A stretch of 64,000 nucleotides of DNA from assembly GCA_021432635.1 (NCBI GenBank), contig MU270116.1:1-64000 (forward strand), read 5' to 3'. This DNA is from Thozetella sp. PMI_491. Lineage: Eukaryota; Ascomycota; Sordariomycetes; Chaetosphaeriales; Chaetosphaeriaceae. Shown here piece after piece: positions 1 to 12,000 of the stretch; the first letter of the stretch is position 1, and every line of letters starts with the position of its first letter. The translations under genes and the position numbers were made by a program. The notes below the pieces were generated by a model. That model searched no databases. It saw only the letters and a program-made list of their open reading frames with translations, and was not told where the DNA came from.

Positions 1-1399
1 GTTGTCGTGGGTGGCCTCTGCCTTCTGGCTTGCGATGGCGCAGGTCTCAACAACCTAGCTGGAGTGGCTTGTAGTGGCCGGTATGGTATGCTACAATGGC
101 CCAGACAGGCCTTGATGACCTGGAAAGGCTATGTGGCTACTGAATCCTTCGGGTTAGATTGAAGAATTGTAATGGCCCTGTAGACGTCCTACACAACGAG
201 TTGAGAACCTTGCTAGGACTATGAACAAAATAAGGGGATATAGGGACAAGATTGTTACTCCGAGTTCGCCGCCAAGATCCCAGTAGACGGGAGAGAGCGA
301 GAGTTCATATGGGCGGATTATATCACAAGGTTCATTAATCAGACTACTGCAAGTATTTGCCGTAGCCGTCTGTATACTGAGGCGAATGTCCTAAGCAGGC
401 AAGCAAGCAGGCAGGTAGATGATGTTTGTGCTCTTCCACCTCCCTTCTCCCCTTACCCTCCCTCCCCCCCCTTTCTCCCATCTGATCTTTGTGTTTCCCA
501 ACGCCAGTGCTCGACATAAACAAATAAAAAACGGAAAGGAGAAGACTAGAACCCCGCCCGACCGACAGGGTGCCTGACATTCGCGAGACTAATACACATT
601 GACCCGCCATGGGCCCTTTCAGCCGCGCCAAACCTGCAAGCACAACAGCCGCCCTCGTGCATAGCTCGCAGCCCTCGGCCGGGCTGGGTCCTCCCACGCC
701 TGGTCGCAGGATGAATCGGAGGTGAGATACAGGTAAGAATGCTAGCGCCTTCGTCCGTGACACACCCGCCTGCTACCGTTAGGAGATTCATTCGTCACCC
801 GTGCACCCGTTCTCGCATGCCGTCGAAAACAGTCATCTCTCATGTATTCGGCGTCGCCGGCACACTCCATCCCACCAAGGAACAACTCCTCGCCCGCCTC
901 TATTCCCTGATATGCTAAAAACAAGAAGGAGAGAAATGGAAACGAAAGCAGGAGAACAAGAGAAAAACATAGAGAAGGGAGGAAAGAGGAAAGCTACCAA
1001 GGAAGGTGCTCGGCAAAGGCGCGTGATCAGGGGTATCTCTAATAACATTAGCGCGCCAATGCTTCAAGACTCCTTCCCAAGAAACGACACCGAAGTGTGC
1101 AAACAAGTACACATGGGCCAGGAATTCCCGGCTTAGAAAGTGGTTAGGCTGGGACGAGAGCGTCTGGCGCTCACTGGACCACGGGAAGCCACATCCGGGT
1201 TGCGGAGAGTCATCCCCAGTCAGTGGAGGCCATCGGAGTTCTCGGGAGCCATCTTGGCCGCTGTGAACTCGAGAGTTCCAGCGCGCGGTCGTTGTCGCAG
1301 TGACCTTCCAGGTACGTAGTCGTCTCACTGGATCTGCGAGGGGTAGACGGTTGTGTCCCCGGCCTCTGGAGCGGATACTCCAGGGGGGGACATTGATTG
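1..1399. other. Intergenic / 3' flank of the Myb gene; no gene recognised
   Basis: I see no supported gene here. The open frames are short, overlap on both strands and resemble no family I know. The part next to position 1400 should contain the 3' UTR of the minus-strand Myb gene. Pyrimidine-rich stretches lie around 430-480. Confidence 0.5.
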
Positions 1400-2486
1400 C
1401 TATAAGACCTCCCCCGACAACTGGGCTGCTCGCTCGCGGCAGGCTACCGGGGTGAAACCCGTCCCAACCTTGTTGGCAATGATGCGCCATTTCTCGTTTT
1501 CGTAGTCCTGCAGCGCAGTTCGTAGTTTTTGGTCCTGAAAAGCCCCTGGTCAGCTGGGTCGGCCCCCGGCCGGCCGGAAGGGCCGCACTCACCGTCTCTT
1601 CGGTCCACTGCGTCGTCTTCGCCTTGAGCTTAGTGCAGTACCGCACCTGAAGCGTCCCACTCGACCGCCCCGGGAAGAAGTCCGCGATCTGTTTCCATGT
1701 CAAGCTCTTGTTCTCCTTGAGGTCTATCAGCAGCTGGTCGTCCTCGGGCGTGAACTTGAGCTTGGGCCCTCTGGGACGGGGCGCCGGGGCCGGCATTCCT
1801 GCCTGACCCACCACGCTCGGCGCACCGCCTCCGGCCCCATCCCCGTCGCGTCGCATCATCTTGTTCGGCGGGCCGGTGTCGGGAAGTCGATGGTGATGAT
1901 GGGTCGGCGGCACGGCGCCGGCCGACTCGGCATACGCCGCCCCCATAGGCGTCTGCTGCATCGAATCGAGGTCGCCTTGCTCGAGGCCGGGGATCCCAGG
2001 TACTGAGAGGTCAAGTTCATCCGGCCGCGGACGTTTGATCCCCGCGGTCGCGCCATGCGCCGGGGTTAAAGACGGGTAGAGCGGCGCGACGACAGCATGC
2101 GGGGAGGGCCCGGCAGCGCCGAAGTGCGACGGGCCTGGATGGCCCATGTGCCTCGAGTGCCCACCCATGTGCGCGGGGTCTGTGAGCACCGGGTGCGGGT
2201 GGTGAGCGGTGGTGTAGTGCTGGGGCATGCCATGGTGCGTCTGGTGCGGCGACTCGTGGATGGGCGATGGGCCGGCGTGCCCGAGCGAGGCTCGGTGGTG
2301 ATGCGCATGGGCATCATATGGATGCTGAGACTGGCTCTGCTCGCCCGGATGCGACTCCTGTGGCGAATAATCGACATTGTAGTCCGGTCCTACACGGTAG
2401 TTGGCCGCCAGCGTGCCTCCAACACATGGGTTCCGCCAGAGCGTACCGCTCTGGCTGGTCGCCGGGCTCTGAATGGAAAGAATTGG
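1400..2486 (-). CDS. Myb/SANT-like DNA-binding protein, two repeats, 5' end unresolved
   Basis: Probable nuclear DNA-binding protein. An N-terminal His/Pro/Gln-rich disordered segment is followed by a Myb-like repeat with spaced aromatic residues (KFTPEDDQLLIDLKE, LTWKQIADFFPGR, LQVRYCTKLK). A 58-nt intron (1535-1592, GTGAGT...TTTCAG) then leads to a short last exon that I reconstructed. It supplies a second helical repeat (KLRTALQDYENEKWRIIANKV, ending CRERAAQL) and stops at 1400. The frame is open up to 2486 without a Met before 2228, so either translation starts at 2228 (256 aa) or an upstream exon exists. A TTCAG acceptor at 2469-2473, in the right frame, favours the second. No partner or target can be read from the sequence. 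The Myb assignment is firm, the N-terminus is not. Confidence 0.75.
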
Positions 2487-3336
2487 TTAGACGGGAGCCC
2501 CGCAGGGCTGCGTTGGGAGAAGGGGTGGTGCTAGGCCGGAGCCGAGGCCGCCGTGGATGCCTCCTGCCGACGCTTGGATCTGCTCTCTGATTAGATAGAA
2601 GCAGTGTTGTCGTATAGCTGCCAGCAGAGCACATGTGTTGCCGTGGTTCGTCGTTGCTGAGCGGCGGAATCGATCGTGGCGGGTGTGATGGTCGTAGTGG
2701 TCGTGGCGGGGCTTAAGTTGCGGTAATGTGTGGTTGGTATCGGTAGATGGTTGGTTTACTTGGGGTCCAGAAAAAAAAAGAGAAGAGGGAGGTGGCTGTT
2801 GATGGCGACAATGGAGTGGTGGAACCTCTTCCTAGAACCTCATTGCAGGTTGACCTTTGGCTCTGTCCTTCTCCCTCTTTTTTTTTTCTTCCCGCTCTCT
2901 GGTGGGTGTTGCGCTGGCGAGCCCGAGCTTTCTGACTGACTTACGAGTGGTGTTGCCCCTCGCTTCTTTTTAATGCGAAGCGAACCAAGTCTCTCTCAAT
3001 GATAGGAACAGGGCGAAGGTGGGCGAGGCTTGCATTATATCGTCTGATCTTCCATATCGTGTAGAAGGGTAACAGGGAGCAGGGTGCCTTGGGTGGGAGG
3101 GAGGGGGGGGGGATGGGAGTGGATTTATTACTCTGGTACCCTTTTCACCCACGAGTTAAAGCACATAAGCGATTTGCCATGTGCGAGACGAAGACTGTTC
3201 CTGGCGGGTGCGGAGCCCCAAGTAACCTTGGCCAACGATGACAGTAGCATAATTTGAGGATCTTATGCCATGGTCTAGCTGCCGGATATAGAAGCAAGGA
3301 CCCCGGCTCCTAGTACGGACTGGGTGGGGAGGGGAA

Positions 3337-3354
3337 GGGGGGGGGGGGGGGGGG
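3337..3354. repeat. Poly-G homopolymer, 18 nt
   Basis: Eighteen consecutive G on the plus strand inside a longer purine-rich tract. A smaller G tract lies near 4596. Confidence 0.9.
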
Positions 3355-4288
3355 AGGGAGGCGAGCATGACGACCAGCACACGAGTTGGCAGACAGGGTT
3401 TCTTCGGGGAACAAATTAACGAATTCGAGAAACCCCCCAGGTCGTCTCCCACCGGAGAGAGGATGTAGGGGGTATCTAGGCGACCCAGAGAGCAGAGAGC
3501 TCTGGAAAACGCATGGAAGGATACAAAACATCAGAGCCGAATGGAGAATAAAATATGAAACAAGCCGTACCATGCAGCTGGAGAGCAGCATGACAAGCGA
3601 ATAATGGGCGGGTAACCACCACCTGGATGGCTACGACGCTGAGCCATGGGGGCCGCGCTGTACAGTACAAGTCTAGGAAGGGGGAAGGGGCTGATTGCGA
3701 GCGTAGGCCACTTGGCCAGAAGTTCTCTGGTTGCGGGAAGCTTTTGGAGACAGCGATGTACGGCTTGCATATGGACCCGAGGGACTGACTGCCCAAGCCG
3801 TCATCCTTTGGATCAGCTTGCCAGGGGAAGACGTGTACATAAGATGAGCCCATGTAGCTGGGGGATGGGAGGGAGGAGAGGGAGGGGGGTGCGTCTTGGA
3901 TGGGAAGAGGCACACCTGAGAGGTACTTGGGGGTACATTGCCCAAGAACACGGTACTTGGGCGCTGGCGGTTGAATGCCGTGGCCGGGTGGGTGGGGAAG
4001 CCTCTGGGATGTGGACAGGGCCTCTTGCCCTTCTGGTCGGGGGATATAATGCGACCAGGGTACGCTATATCTGAGTGCAAAGGAGATCGCCGTTCTGACA
4101 CGCCATAGGACAGTGGAGGCAGGCTGGTACCAGATTGCCGAACACTTCCTCGTGCCCGCCCCCTCTCCTTCCCCTTCCAAGGTGCTCCGAGTGGAGAGAA
4201 AAAGAGGGAGAGGAGAACGGTCGAAACGGTCGCTGGTGTTGTAAAGAGCCAATCGCTGGGCAGCTCAAGGGGTGAAACTAGTCAGCCA

Positions 4289-4310
4289 ACAGTGAACAGT
4301 GAACAGTGAA
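4289..4310. repeat. Tandem repeat, 7-bp unit, three copies
   Basis: The unit ACAGTGA/AGTGAAC is repeated about three times head to tail in non-coding sequence. Confidence 0.85.
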
Positions 4311-5054
4311 TCGACCAGATCGCGGTGCCTGACACCAACTGCCGCTTGGTGCCATCTGGGCTGCTGGGAGCCATCTAGGTCACTCCAAGCCAACTAAAGG
4401 CTAGGCGGGCGCGACAGAACTGGGGTGAACGGTCTGAGAGGCAGAAGTGTATTTCATCATAGCTGCGCAAATTCCTAAACGAGATTAGGCACTCAAATCT
4501 TCAGACCAACTCGGATGCTCCCTAATCAGATCCAGGGCAGTCTATCCTGTTCAAGACAACAGAGAGAATGGGTAGGGGAGAGAGAAGAGCGGGAGGGGGG
4601 GGGGAGGGGGGCGGCGGGTGCTACGGCGGCGAGACTCGTTTACCAACGAGAGGTCTAGCTCATTTGGTGTAGGCGTGTTTCTCCCTGATAGCAGACAACG
4701 GTAGACTCGGCGGTACACGGCGTGTACGTGGGCACTTGGACCTAGTCCATCTCTTAGTTAGCGAAGGGTGAAGGAAATAAAGACGGACACTCCAGCGGGC
4801 GAGGAACGGATTGGACCAGGCTGAGCAGGTGCAATCGGCCAGACTCCCGTGCCGTCGCTCAGGCTACCAGAACGAGCCCGAGTCTGGGTACGGCTTGTGG
4901 TTGGCGAGGGACAAGGTGTGGCGAGCGCGGACAGGGTCAAATCTCGGGGACTCCTAGATTGCACGAAGCAATGCATCCTGGGCGTCGCTGTCTCGCCAGC
5001 ATCGACGGCCCCCGCTCGACAGGCCCTTTGAAATTTCGACTCGAGCGCTTCGAG

Positions 5055-5081
5055 CACGTCAGGCGCGTCAGGCACGTCAGG
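5055..5081. repeat. Tandem repeat, 9-bp unit, three copies
   Basis: Three consecutive copies of CRCGTCAGG (CACGTCAGG, CGCGTCAGG, CACGTCAGG). Confidence 0.85.
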
Positions 5082-5131
5082 CGCACATGGCAGTGGCTCT
5101 CGACGAGGGAGGTTCGGCGACAGCGAGGCTT

Positions 5132-5161
5132 GCTGGGCTGCTGGGCTGCTGGGTTGCTGGG
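5132..5161. repeat. Imperfect tandem repeat, 8-bp unit
   Basis: GCTGGGCT-type unit repeated three to four times, 50 bp downstream of the 9-bp repeat. Confidence 0.8.
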
Positions 5162-8100
5162 GCTAGCTGGGGTGCCAGAAAGGGACGTGGGAGCAGCGCG
5201 TGTGCGTGTGGAGGCAGGTCCGGGGTGCGCATGATGGAAGCGCGTTTCATTCCAACCTTGCAATTAAAGGACGTGTTATGCTCCCCCCGGTCCCAAATGA
5301 CCGTGGATCTCGCCTTCTAGAAGGCGCGGAAGGCTGGGTTTTTTTCTTTCTAGCGCGCGGCCGCCTAGGGGTATGAGCTCCGAGCACCGACGAGGGTCGA
5401 TTCCAAATTTGGGCTCAGGTTAGAAGGCAGGGGGAAGGGGACGGGGGAGGGTTGACGTCAAACCTGGCGAAGCTTGCAAGCATCGGTATGGTCGCGCGAT
5501 GGACGAGCTAGGTCGGTAAAATGATCCGGTTGGGTGCGGGAGCCCCGTCAGACGACAGTCCTATCCTCACAGGGTTGTTAAGCCTTGGGGCCCCCCACCT
5601 GTCATCGGACCTCAACGGGCATTCAGGAAGACGATTAATCGATGGACGCCCCCATTTTTTATATCTATACGTGCGCATGGCCAAGATATCCTCTAGTGGC
5701 CCAGATAGCTCGTATTGGACGACGGAAGTTTTCTCGAGGCATATCAGCCTTGAGGTTGATGATTTCAGACTTCAGCAGTAAGTGATAACCAAAGCGGCTC
5801 AGCCAAGGGGGAGAGGCATGTTCACGGTTCAACCAAAAAGGGTGGTCGACCTCTTGAAAAAAGCGAGCAAATGTCTTGCTTTGTTCGTTCGTCCCTTGTG
5901 AGATTGGACAGCGCACATCGACAATGCGGAGCGTCCGAGGCTGGTGTTTGCCGCTGGAGCCAGCAGGTGGCCACGACCTTTCGTTTCCTCGGGCCACGGC
6001 CCTGCCAGTACCTGCAGGTACCTATCTCCAAAAGGAAGCCTGGTCTGCCAACTGGTCCATGGAATGCCATCTTCACCCCCGCGAGTAGACCTCACATATG
6101 CTTCGCCTCGGGCTCTACAATATTCGCTCAGAACCCACCAGTAGCCTCTCACGGGCTAGGGGCCAAAAAGAGAATCAAGTATTACAAAAATTAGAGTGAG
6201 AGAGAGCAGTGCAGACTGGTCGAGCAAGTGCTGGCAGGTTAGATGGTGCACACGTGATAAGCTTAAAAGGGGCTACAGGGGAAAAGGGGGGCGGAAGGGG
6301 GGGGGGGATTAAGGTGGGGAGGGCTGTCATGCTGTTCCGTCCCTCCTTCCCTCCTTGTCATCGAGAGAGGCACGAAGGCTCCCAGCGCCCCCTTTTCTTC
6401 CTCGCCCAGCGATCAAAATATTAGGTCTGGGCGTAGGGTAGACAGGCACATGTACAGGCGCCGAGCAACTGTCGTGTGGCTGGTGAGGCAGAGAATGGGG
6501 CATGCCAGCGGACTCGGCCCCAGCTTCCGATCCGAAAGCTCCTGATCTACGTTTGAGGTGACTGCGGCCCCTACCCGCCGCCGGTGTCACCGTGACGAAG
6601 CCTCAGCAAAGCCTCGCACAAGATCTGCTATCTGTGGGAAGAGGTGGAAATCAAGTTCAATGCGATGGGACTGCTGCTGGTTAGTCCTCATCTCGCGGGC
6701 ATTATCGTCTGACGCCGTGCCCGGGTGCTCTCGTGTTCCTCGCCCTGTGCGCAACCAGGGCTACCTTCTAGAAGCCCACGAAACGAGTTAGCGCTGTACT
6801 ATTTGTACATACCTACCCTCCCCCCCCCCCTCTTTCCTCCCCACCCCTCGATGTACTACTCTACGGACACGTTGCCGAAGTGCGGAGCTATGCTGGAAAG
6901 GATTGCCTCCACTACCCGAGAGCTGACCAACGGGTTGGGTTGGACCCCGAGATTGTCAATCTCCGTCATCTCAGCCCTAAGCCCAGCGCCGTGGGAGCCT
7001 TTGGGCGCCTCTTTACGAGCAGGACCGACCGTTTGGGAACCGCGTGAGCACCCAAGGTCACGGATCGCCGCTGGCTTCGGGAGAGGCGCATGGCAGCGAA
7101 AGCCAGAAAGAGCTGCTGGGGGTGATTGCGTGCAGGACAGCGCCAATCACTCAGACCGCATGGTCCCGAGCCTAGACAGAATCGAAGGCGTGCTGCATGG
7201 GGGGACCGCAAGAAAGACGCGACCTGCACGCACCAGTTCGCCTCATACCAGTCTTTCGGGACTCTGATGATCGCCATTTGCAGAGGCCTGGTGGACTTCG
7301 TCAGCCACCCGCGCAGGAGCGCAGGACTGGGCAGAGAAATGATGCGCACCCGTGATGGAGGAGGGGTGTAATCCCTACCGGCTGGTATGTACTGTGCAGT
7401 ACATACACGCAGCGCAGAGCCTCCCCCTGCCCCGTGTATCCGTAAAGAGACCTACTACGAGGTACGTATGTATGTAGGAACCCCCCCACCCCACACTCTC
7501 AGCCGCGTGTTGTACGATGGATGGGTCTGAATTCCTTCCTCGTCCAATGAACGGCCAACCGCCCGGCCCTGGGACGAACCTGGGGCCGCACATTAGTGCC
7601 CGTAGTGCCCGTCGTCCATCGTGCCTGGGGTGCACAGTAGTTAAGGTACAAGCCAATCCCCCAATAAGGGAGACCCAGTAGACCCAGTTGGGGGGTCGAG
7701 GGGGGTCACGACATTGTCGTCTTCGGAGCGTAACCTCTTTAAGCCAAGGGGATCTCGATTGTCCAACTTTCAATCTACTTCTTGTTTTCTTGTCACTGCC
7801 CCGCGCGGGAGCAATGCTGACGACTAAATCACTCGACTGAGCAGCGCCTGAGACGGATCTCTGCGGTCACTATAGCTCTCTCGTGAAGCAAATACGCTAA
7901 CACTAGCTATGTAGCTAATGTACGCAATACGGTACTTGGCCTTTGGCGGTGGTAGGCGGCTGGAAGGCAGGCAGCCATAGCGGCAGGTCAGGTACTGCAT
8001 GTACTGTACCGCACAGCTGGACCACCCTGGCGCCCGAGGAACCCTCCCCTGTCGCAACCCCCCTCATTCGCTGCCTCGGTTCACATGCGCGAGGCTGACT

Positions 8101-9023
8101 CCTAGCTCTGTCCTGGCCACAATGCATGAATGCATTGAGCGTAATTTCTGATGAACACCGTTGGTGACGGTAGCTTCGGAATTCTTGTCGTTCCAACTTC
8201 GCTACGGTCCAAAGCTGCCCGTGGCAGCATGCCCCTTCCCAAAGGACCTAACCACCCGGGCCTTTTTTTTTTTTGTCTTTCTTGCGAGGTTCTGCGCTGG
8301 GACTTCCTGGGTTCCCCCACTTCCGACAGCGGCCTGGGCTTACCACCCAATGGTCTAGCAAGTAAAGCACTTTTGTAACTCATTCGTGCTGCATCGTCCA
8401 GGCGGGCTCAGTTTGCTTTCTGTGGCCGAGATGGCTCGCTATAGCCCGGCCGGTTGGAGGCGCGTTTGGCACATGTTCCACCTCCTTGGTCCCGTGTCCC
8501 GATCGCTCTCGTCCCGTAAACGGGTGGCTCGTTCATGCACCTGCCACAAGGCTAACTACGGAACGGCGCCAGCGGGAGGGCGGAACATCTTCTGCACGAC
8601 ACACACGGGCCCGCAAGGGCGTCTGCCGCTCAGCAGATCGTCTCTCATTGGCATGCATCTGGCTGCTTTTTTTTTTCAGCTTCCCCTTCCCATTGTTGTT
8701 ACATGCGATAGTTTTTGCTAAAAGGTACACAATCCGGCCCGGCCTCATCTGCAGACCGCATCCTAACGCCTGAACAAGAGGCTAACCTAATCCTCACGTA
8801 ACCCACTGACCGGAACTTCGGAAGCAGATCAAACAGCTCCAGTGGCTGTCTGAAGCTGTGAGCCATCTGGGCCGATGCCATGTGGCCGGCAAACCGCCGT
8901 GCAGATGTTTCCGCCCCCATGGCCGGACCGTGTTCTGCTTCGTTTCCTCCTCCACGAGCGCCTGGTCCGAGTTCCGGCGCCCCCTCTTCCACGCTGGCCT
9001 CGCCCTCGCTGCCGACTGACCGA

Positions 9024-12000
9024 CTAGGCAAAATTGTCTTGCCTATCGACCCACGTGTCCTCCAGCTCGTTGAAGCTTGAGAAATGGATCGGCCGGTGCT
9101 GGTCATTGTAGAAGGGCAGGGGCGTGTCCAGCTTGACGTGGATGGGCCTCTTCTCCATGCCGTTGAACGCCGAACCCATGAAGCTGTAGTTCCAGCGCCC
9201 CGAGTCGGGGACGAGGAAGAAGCCTCTAAACTTCTCGCTTAGGAGGAGCTGGCGCTTCTCCCCCATGCTGGTCGTGAAGCCCTGCGGCTGGTCGCTCCCG
9301 ACGTCCTTGTTCTCCACTCCCCATTTGTACCCTTGCGGGGCGAGCGCCCATGCCGACACCGAGACACTGCCGGGTGTGAAGGATACCGTCACGGTCAGCG
9401 TCTTGGCCTCGTTCCAAGAAGCGTGCCGCTCGAGGAGCCGAGCATGGGTCGTCACATCCATGGCCGACATGTACGGCACCTCACCACCCGATACCGTGTG
9501 GATGATGCCTAAAGGCTCTAGCCCCTGGAGAAGCTCGTGCTGCGGAAGCTGCTGGGGCAGCTGAACGTTGCGAAGGCCGCCAATTTGGGGGATCATGACG
9601 ATGCATTTGACCTCCTTCACTTGGTCGTTGTCCGACGGGGATGACCCGTACAGATAACCTGCAACCTGGACACGAAGATCCGCAATGGCGATGAACCGCT
9701 TGAGTATGTTCTTCGGCATCACGTACGTGAGTTCGTCTATGTCACTGTCCACCGGTGAGACGTAGACATTATTCGACTTCATCCGGAGGTTAGTCGAGGC
9801 GATGGCACGCGTCTGCCACTCGGTCTTGGAGGCGAATGTCTGCTGCTCAAACTGGGACGTGGTTGTCACGATGATCTCTTCGCCATGAATGTTCTGCGTC
9901 TTGGTGGTGACCGCAGTGAGCTGCTGCTGTTCCTGCTGCTGCTTCTCGAGCTCCGCCGCCTGTTGTCTCTGCATCGACGGTGCCGAGATCTCCATACCTA
10001 GGATGATGTCACGGACCTCGCTCGTTGTCAAGCTGGACACGTTGACGTTGTTCTTCTTCCCGTAGTCGTTGAGGATGAGATCCCTGAGTTGGGTCTCGAC
10101 CTTGATCCAGTCCTCATCGGAGAGCGACGGCCAGATATGATGGTCCTGGGTGATGACCGTCTTGTCCGGCCGAAGGATCAGCTTGGTCTTGTCCGGGTTC
10201 ACTTGCAGAGCTCGGAGGATGAGAATCAGGCGCGAGAAGGCGGTGTAAGACGAGATGCTCTTGAGCCATTCGTCGTAGAGGTTGAACAACACCATCTGCG
10301 GCTCCGTGGCACGGAGGATCATGTCGCCGAGCTTTTCTACTTTCATCGCAGCCTGGAAAGGAAGCTGAAGCTCGGAGGCCCTGATGGAAATATTGGGGAA
10401 GTCGAGGAGATTGACTTCTAGCGGGTCGAGCAGACCCTTGCGCGTGACAATGAGCTGCTTCGGCTGCTCCTCGACCGGAAGCGACCGGATCAGCGCCGCC
10501 ACTTCTTCAGCTGTCTTCCACTTCGCCAACTGACCGAGACGCTTTTGTCCAGCCCACACGCTGGTGTGGATGATCTTCAAGAAGAGCTGGCCTGTGCGCG
10601 GGTTGAAGATGAAGATGGCGCCATTGATCGGCTTCGTTGTCAAGTTGCCCTCAAACGTCTTGTGAATCGTGACTCGGTAGACATTGGTGTCGTCGATGAA
10701 GAGTTGAGTCTGGTTGCTGAAGAGCTCAGAGTAGTTCTGGGAATTGAGGAACTCCTGGTTGCTCTCAGACGCGTATAATTGGAGACCCTTGCGGATGCGT
10801 TCCCGCAGGACGTAGAGCGCGGGGTTGGCCTTCATGATCTTGGCCATGGCTTGCTGTACAAGCAGCTTCAGGCCCGTAAAGTACTGCCCGTATGCCGAGT
10901 AAAGGTTGTAAGCGAGGTCGATGCAGATCATCAGCCCAGTGGCGGACGGGTATAGACTCATGCTGTCCGTGGTGTAGTCGAGATATTTCGCTCGGACGTA
11001 TCGGTCCACATCGTGCGAGTCGTAGTCACCATATCGCAGCTGGACATCGACCCAGAACTTGTTCGTCGTGGTAGACTCGTAAGTGTCCTTGGTATCGAAC
11101 AGAGGAGACGGGCGAGTGACGTTCCACTTGTGGCTAGCGAACAACTGGATATCTGCGCAGGAGCTGTTCATCTTGTACGACTTTCTCGGGTGAATAGTCT
11201 CCTTCTGGACAGATTCGATGCCCAGAGCCTCCAGCTCTTGGTCGAACACCTGGCACAAGTCCATGACCACAGACTCGTGGATCTTCTGCCACAAGTGCGC
11301 TCGGAAAATCTGGATTAGAGAAATCTTCAGTGTGGGGATCTTTCCGTGTAGGAAGATGCCCGTCAGGTCAAGCTGCACTTGGAATCCCACATAGACGTTG
11401 GCGCGGTTGATCGTGGGCGACCACCAGAGGGTGAATCGTCGGTTAGGGATCTGGTTGAGACCGGAGCGCTGCGCGTTCGTCAACTTCTTGAACTTCATCG
11501 ACTCCTCGAAACCCGAGGCCCTGCGCAAAAATTAGCCAAACAACTCAGAGAATAAGGGAAGTGGGACCACGTACTTCTCCCAGAACAATCCTTCCCAGCT
11601 GGGAAAGCCGGTGGCCTTGAAGAGGGTGTGCTCGAGGATAGTCTCGACACCTCCCAATGCCTGGATGACATCTGTGCGATATGCGTTCAGGTTCCACAGT
11701 TTTCCATCGTGCCTCTGGCTAGTCCACCAGAAGGGGTTGCTCTTCATCAGCTGATAAATCTTGAATTCGGCGCGGGCACGGAAGCCCTTGTCGAAACTGA
11801 GGGTGCTCCGGTCCTTCTGGAAGAGAGTGTTGATACGAGGCAAACCGCGGTCCCAGCTGTCCTCCAAGTCCTCGAGGGTAAGCCTTCGGTTCTGCTGATT
11901 TGCCTCGAGGCGCTTCTGCGAGTACTCGGTCCAGACACGCTGGGAGTCGATGAACTCCGCCTCCCAGGGAATAATGTAGCGGAAAATGTTAGGGATCAGC

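Larger units (their letters stand above)
2487..9023. other. 6.5-kb gene-poor region
   Basis: No recognisable gene. The longest frame (3476-4252, minus, 258 codons) overlaps other frames and is Pro/Ser-rich without motifs. The region carries G or C homopolymers, short tandem repeats and GTACTGTAC-like palindromes near 7388 and 7991. The right end should hold the prp8 3' UTR. The left end may hold a 5' exon and the promoter of the Myb gene. Confidence 0.4.

Noticed and set aside
416..486. Possible C/D snoRNA (ATGATGT...CTGA)
   Set aside because: No stem, and the putative guide is a simple pyrimidine tract.
3476..4252. 258-codon minus-strand open frame in the gene-poor block
   Set aside because: Pro/Ser-rich without motif, overlapped by long frames on the other strand and in other phases. 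GC-rich DNA produces such frames by chance.
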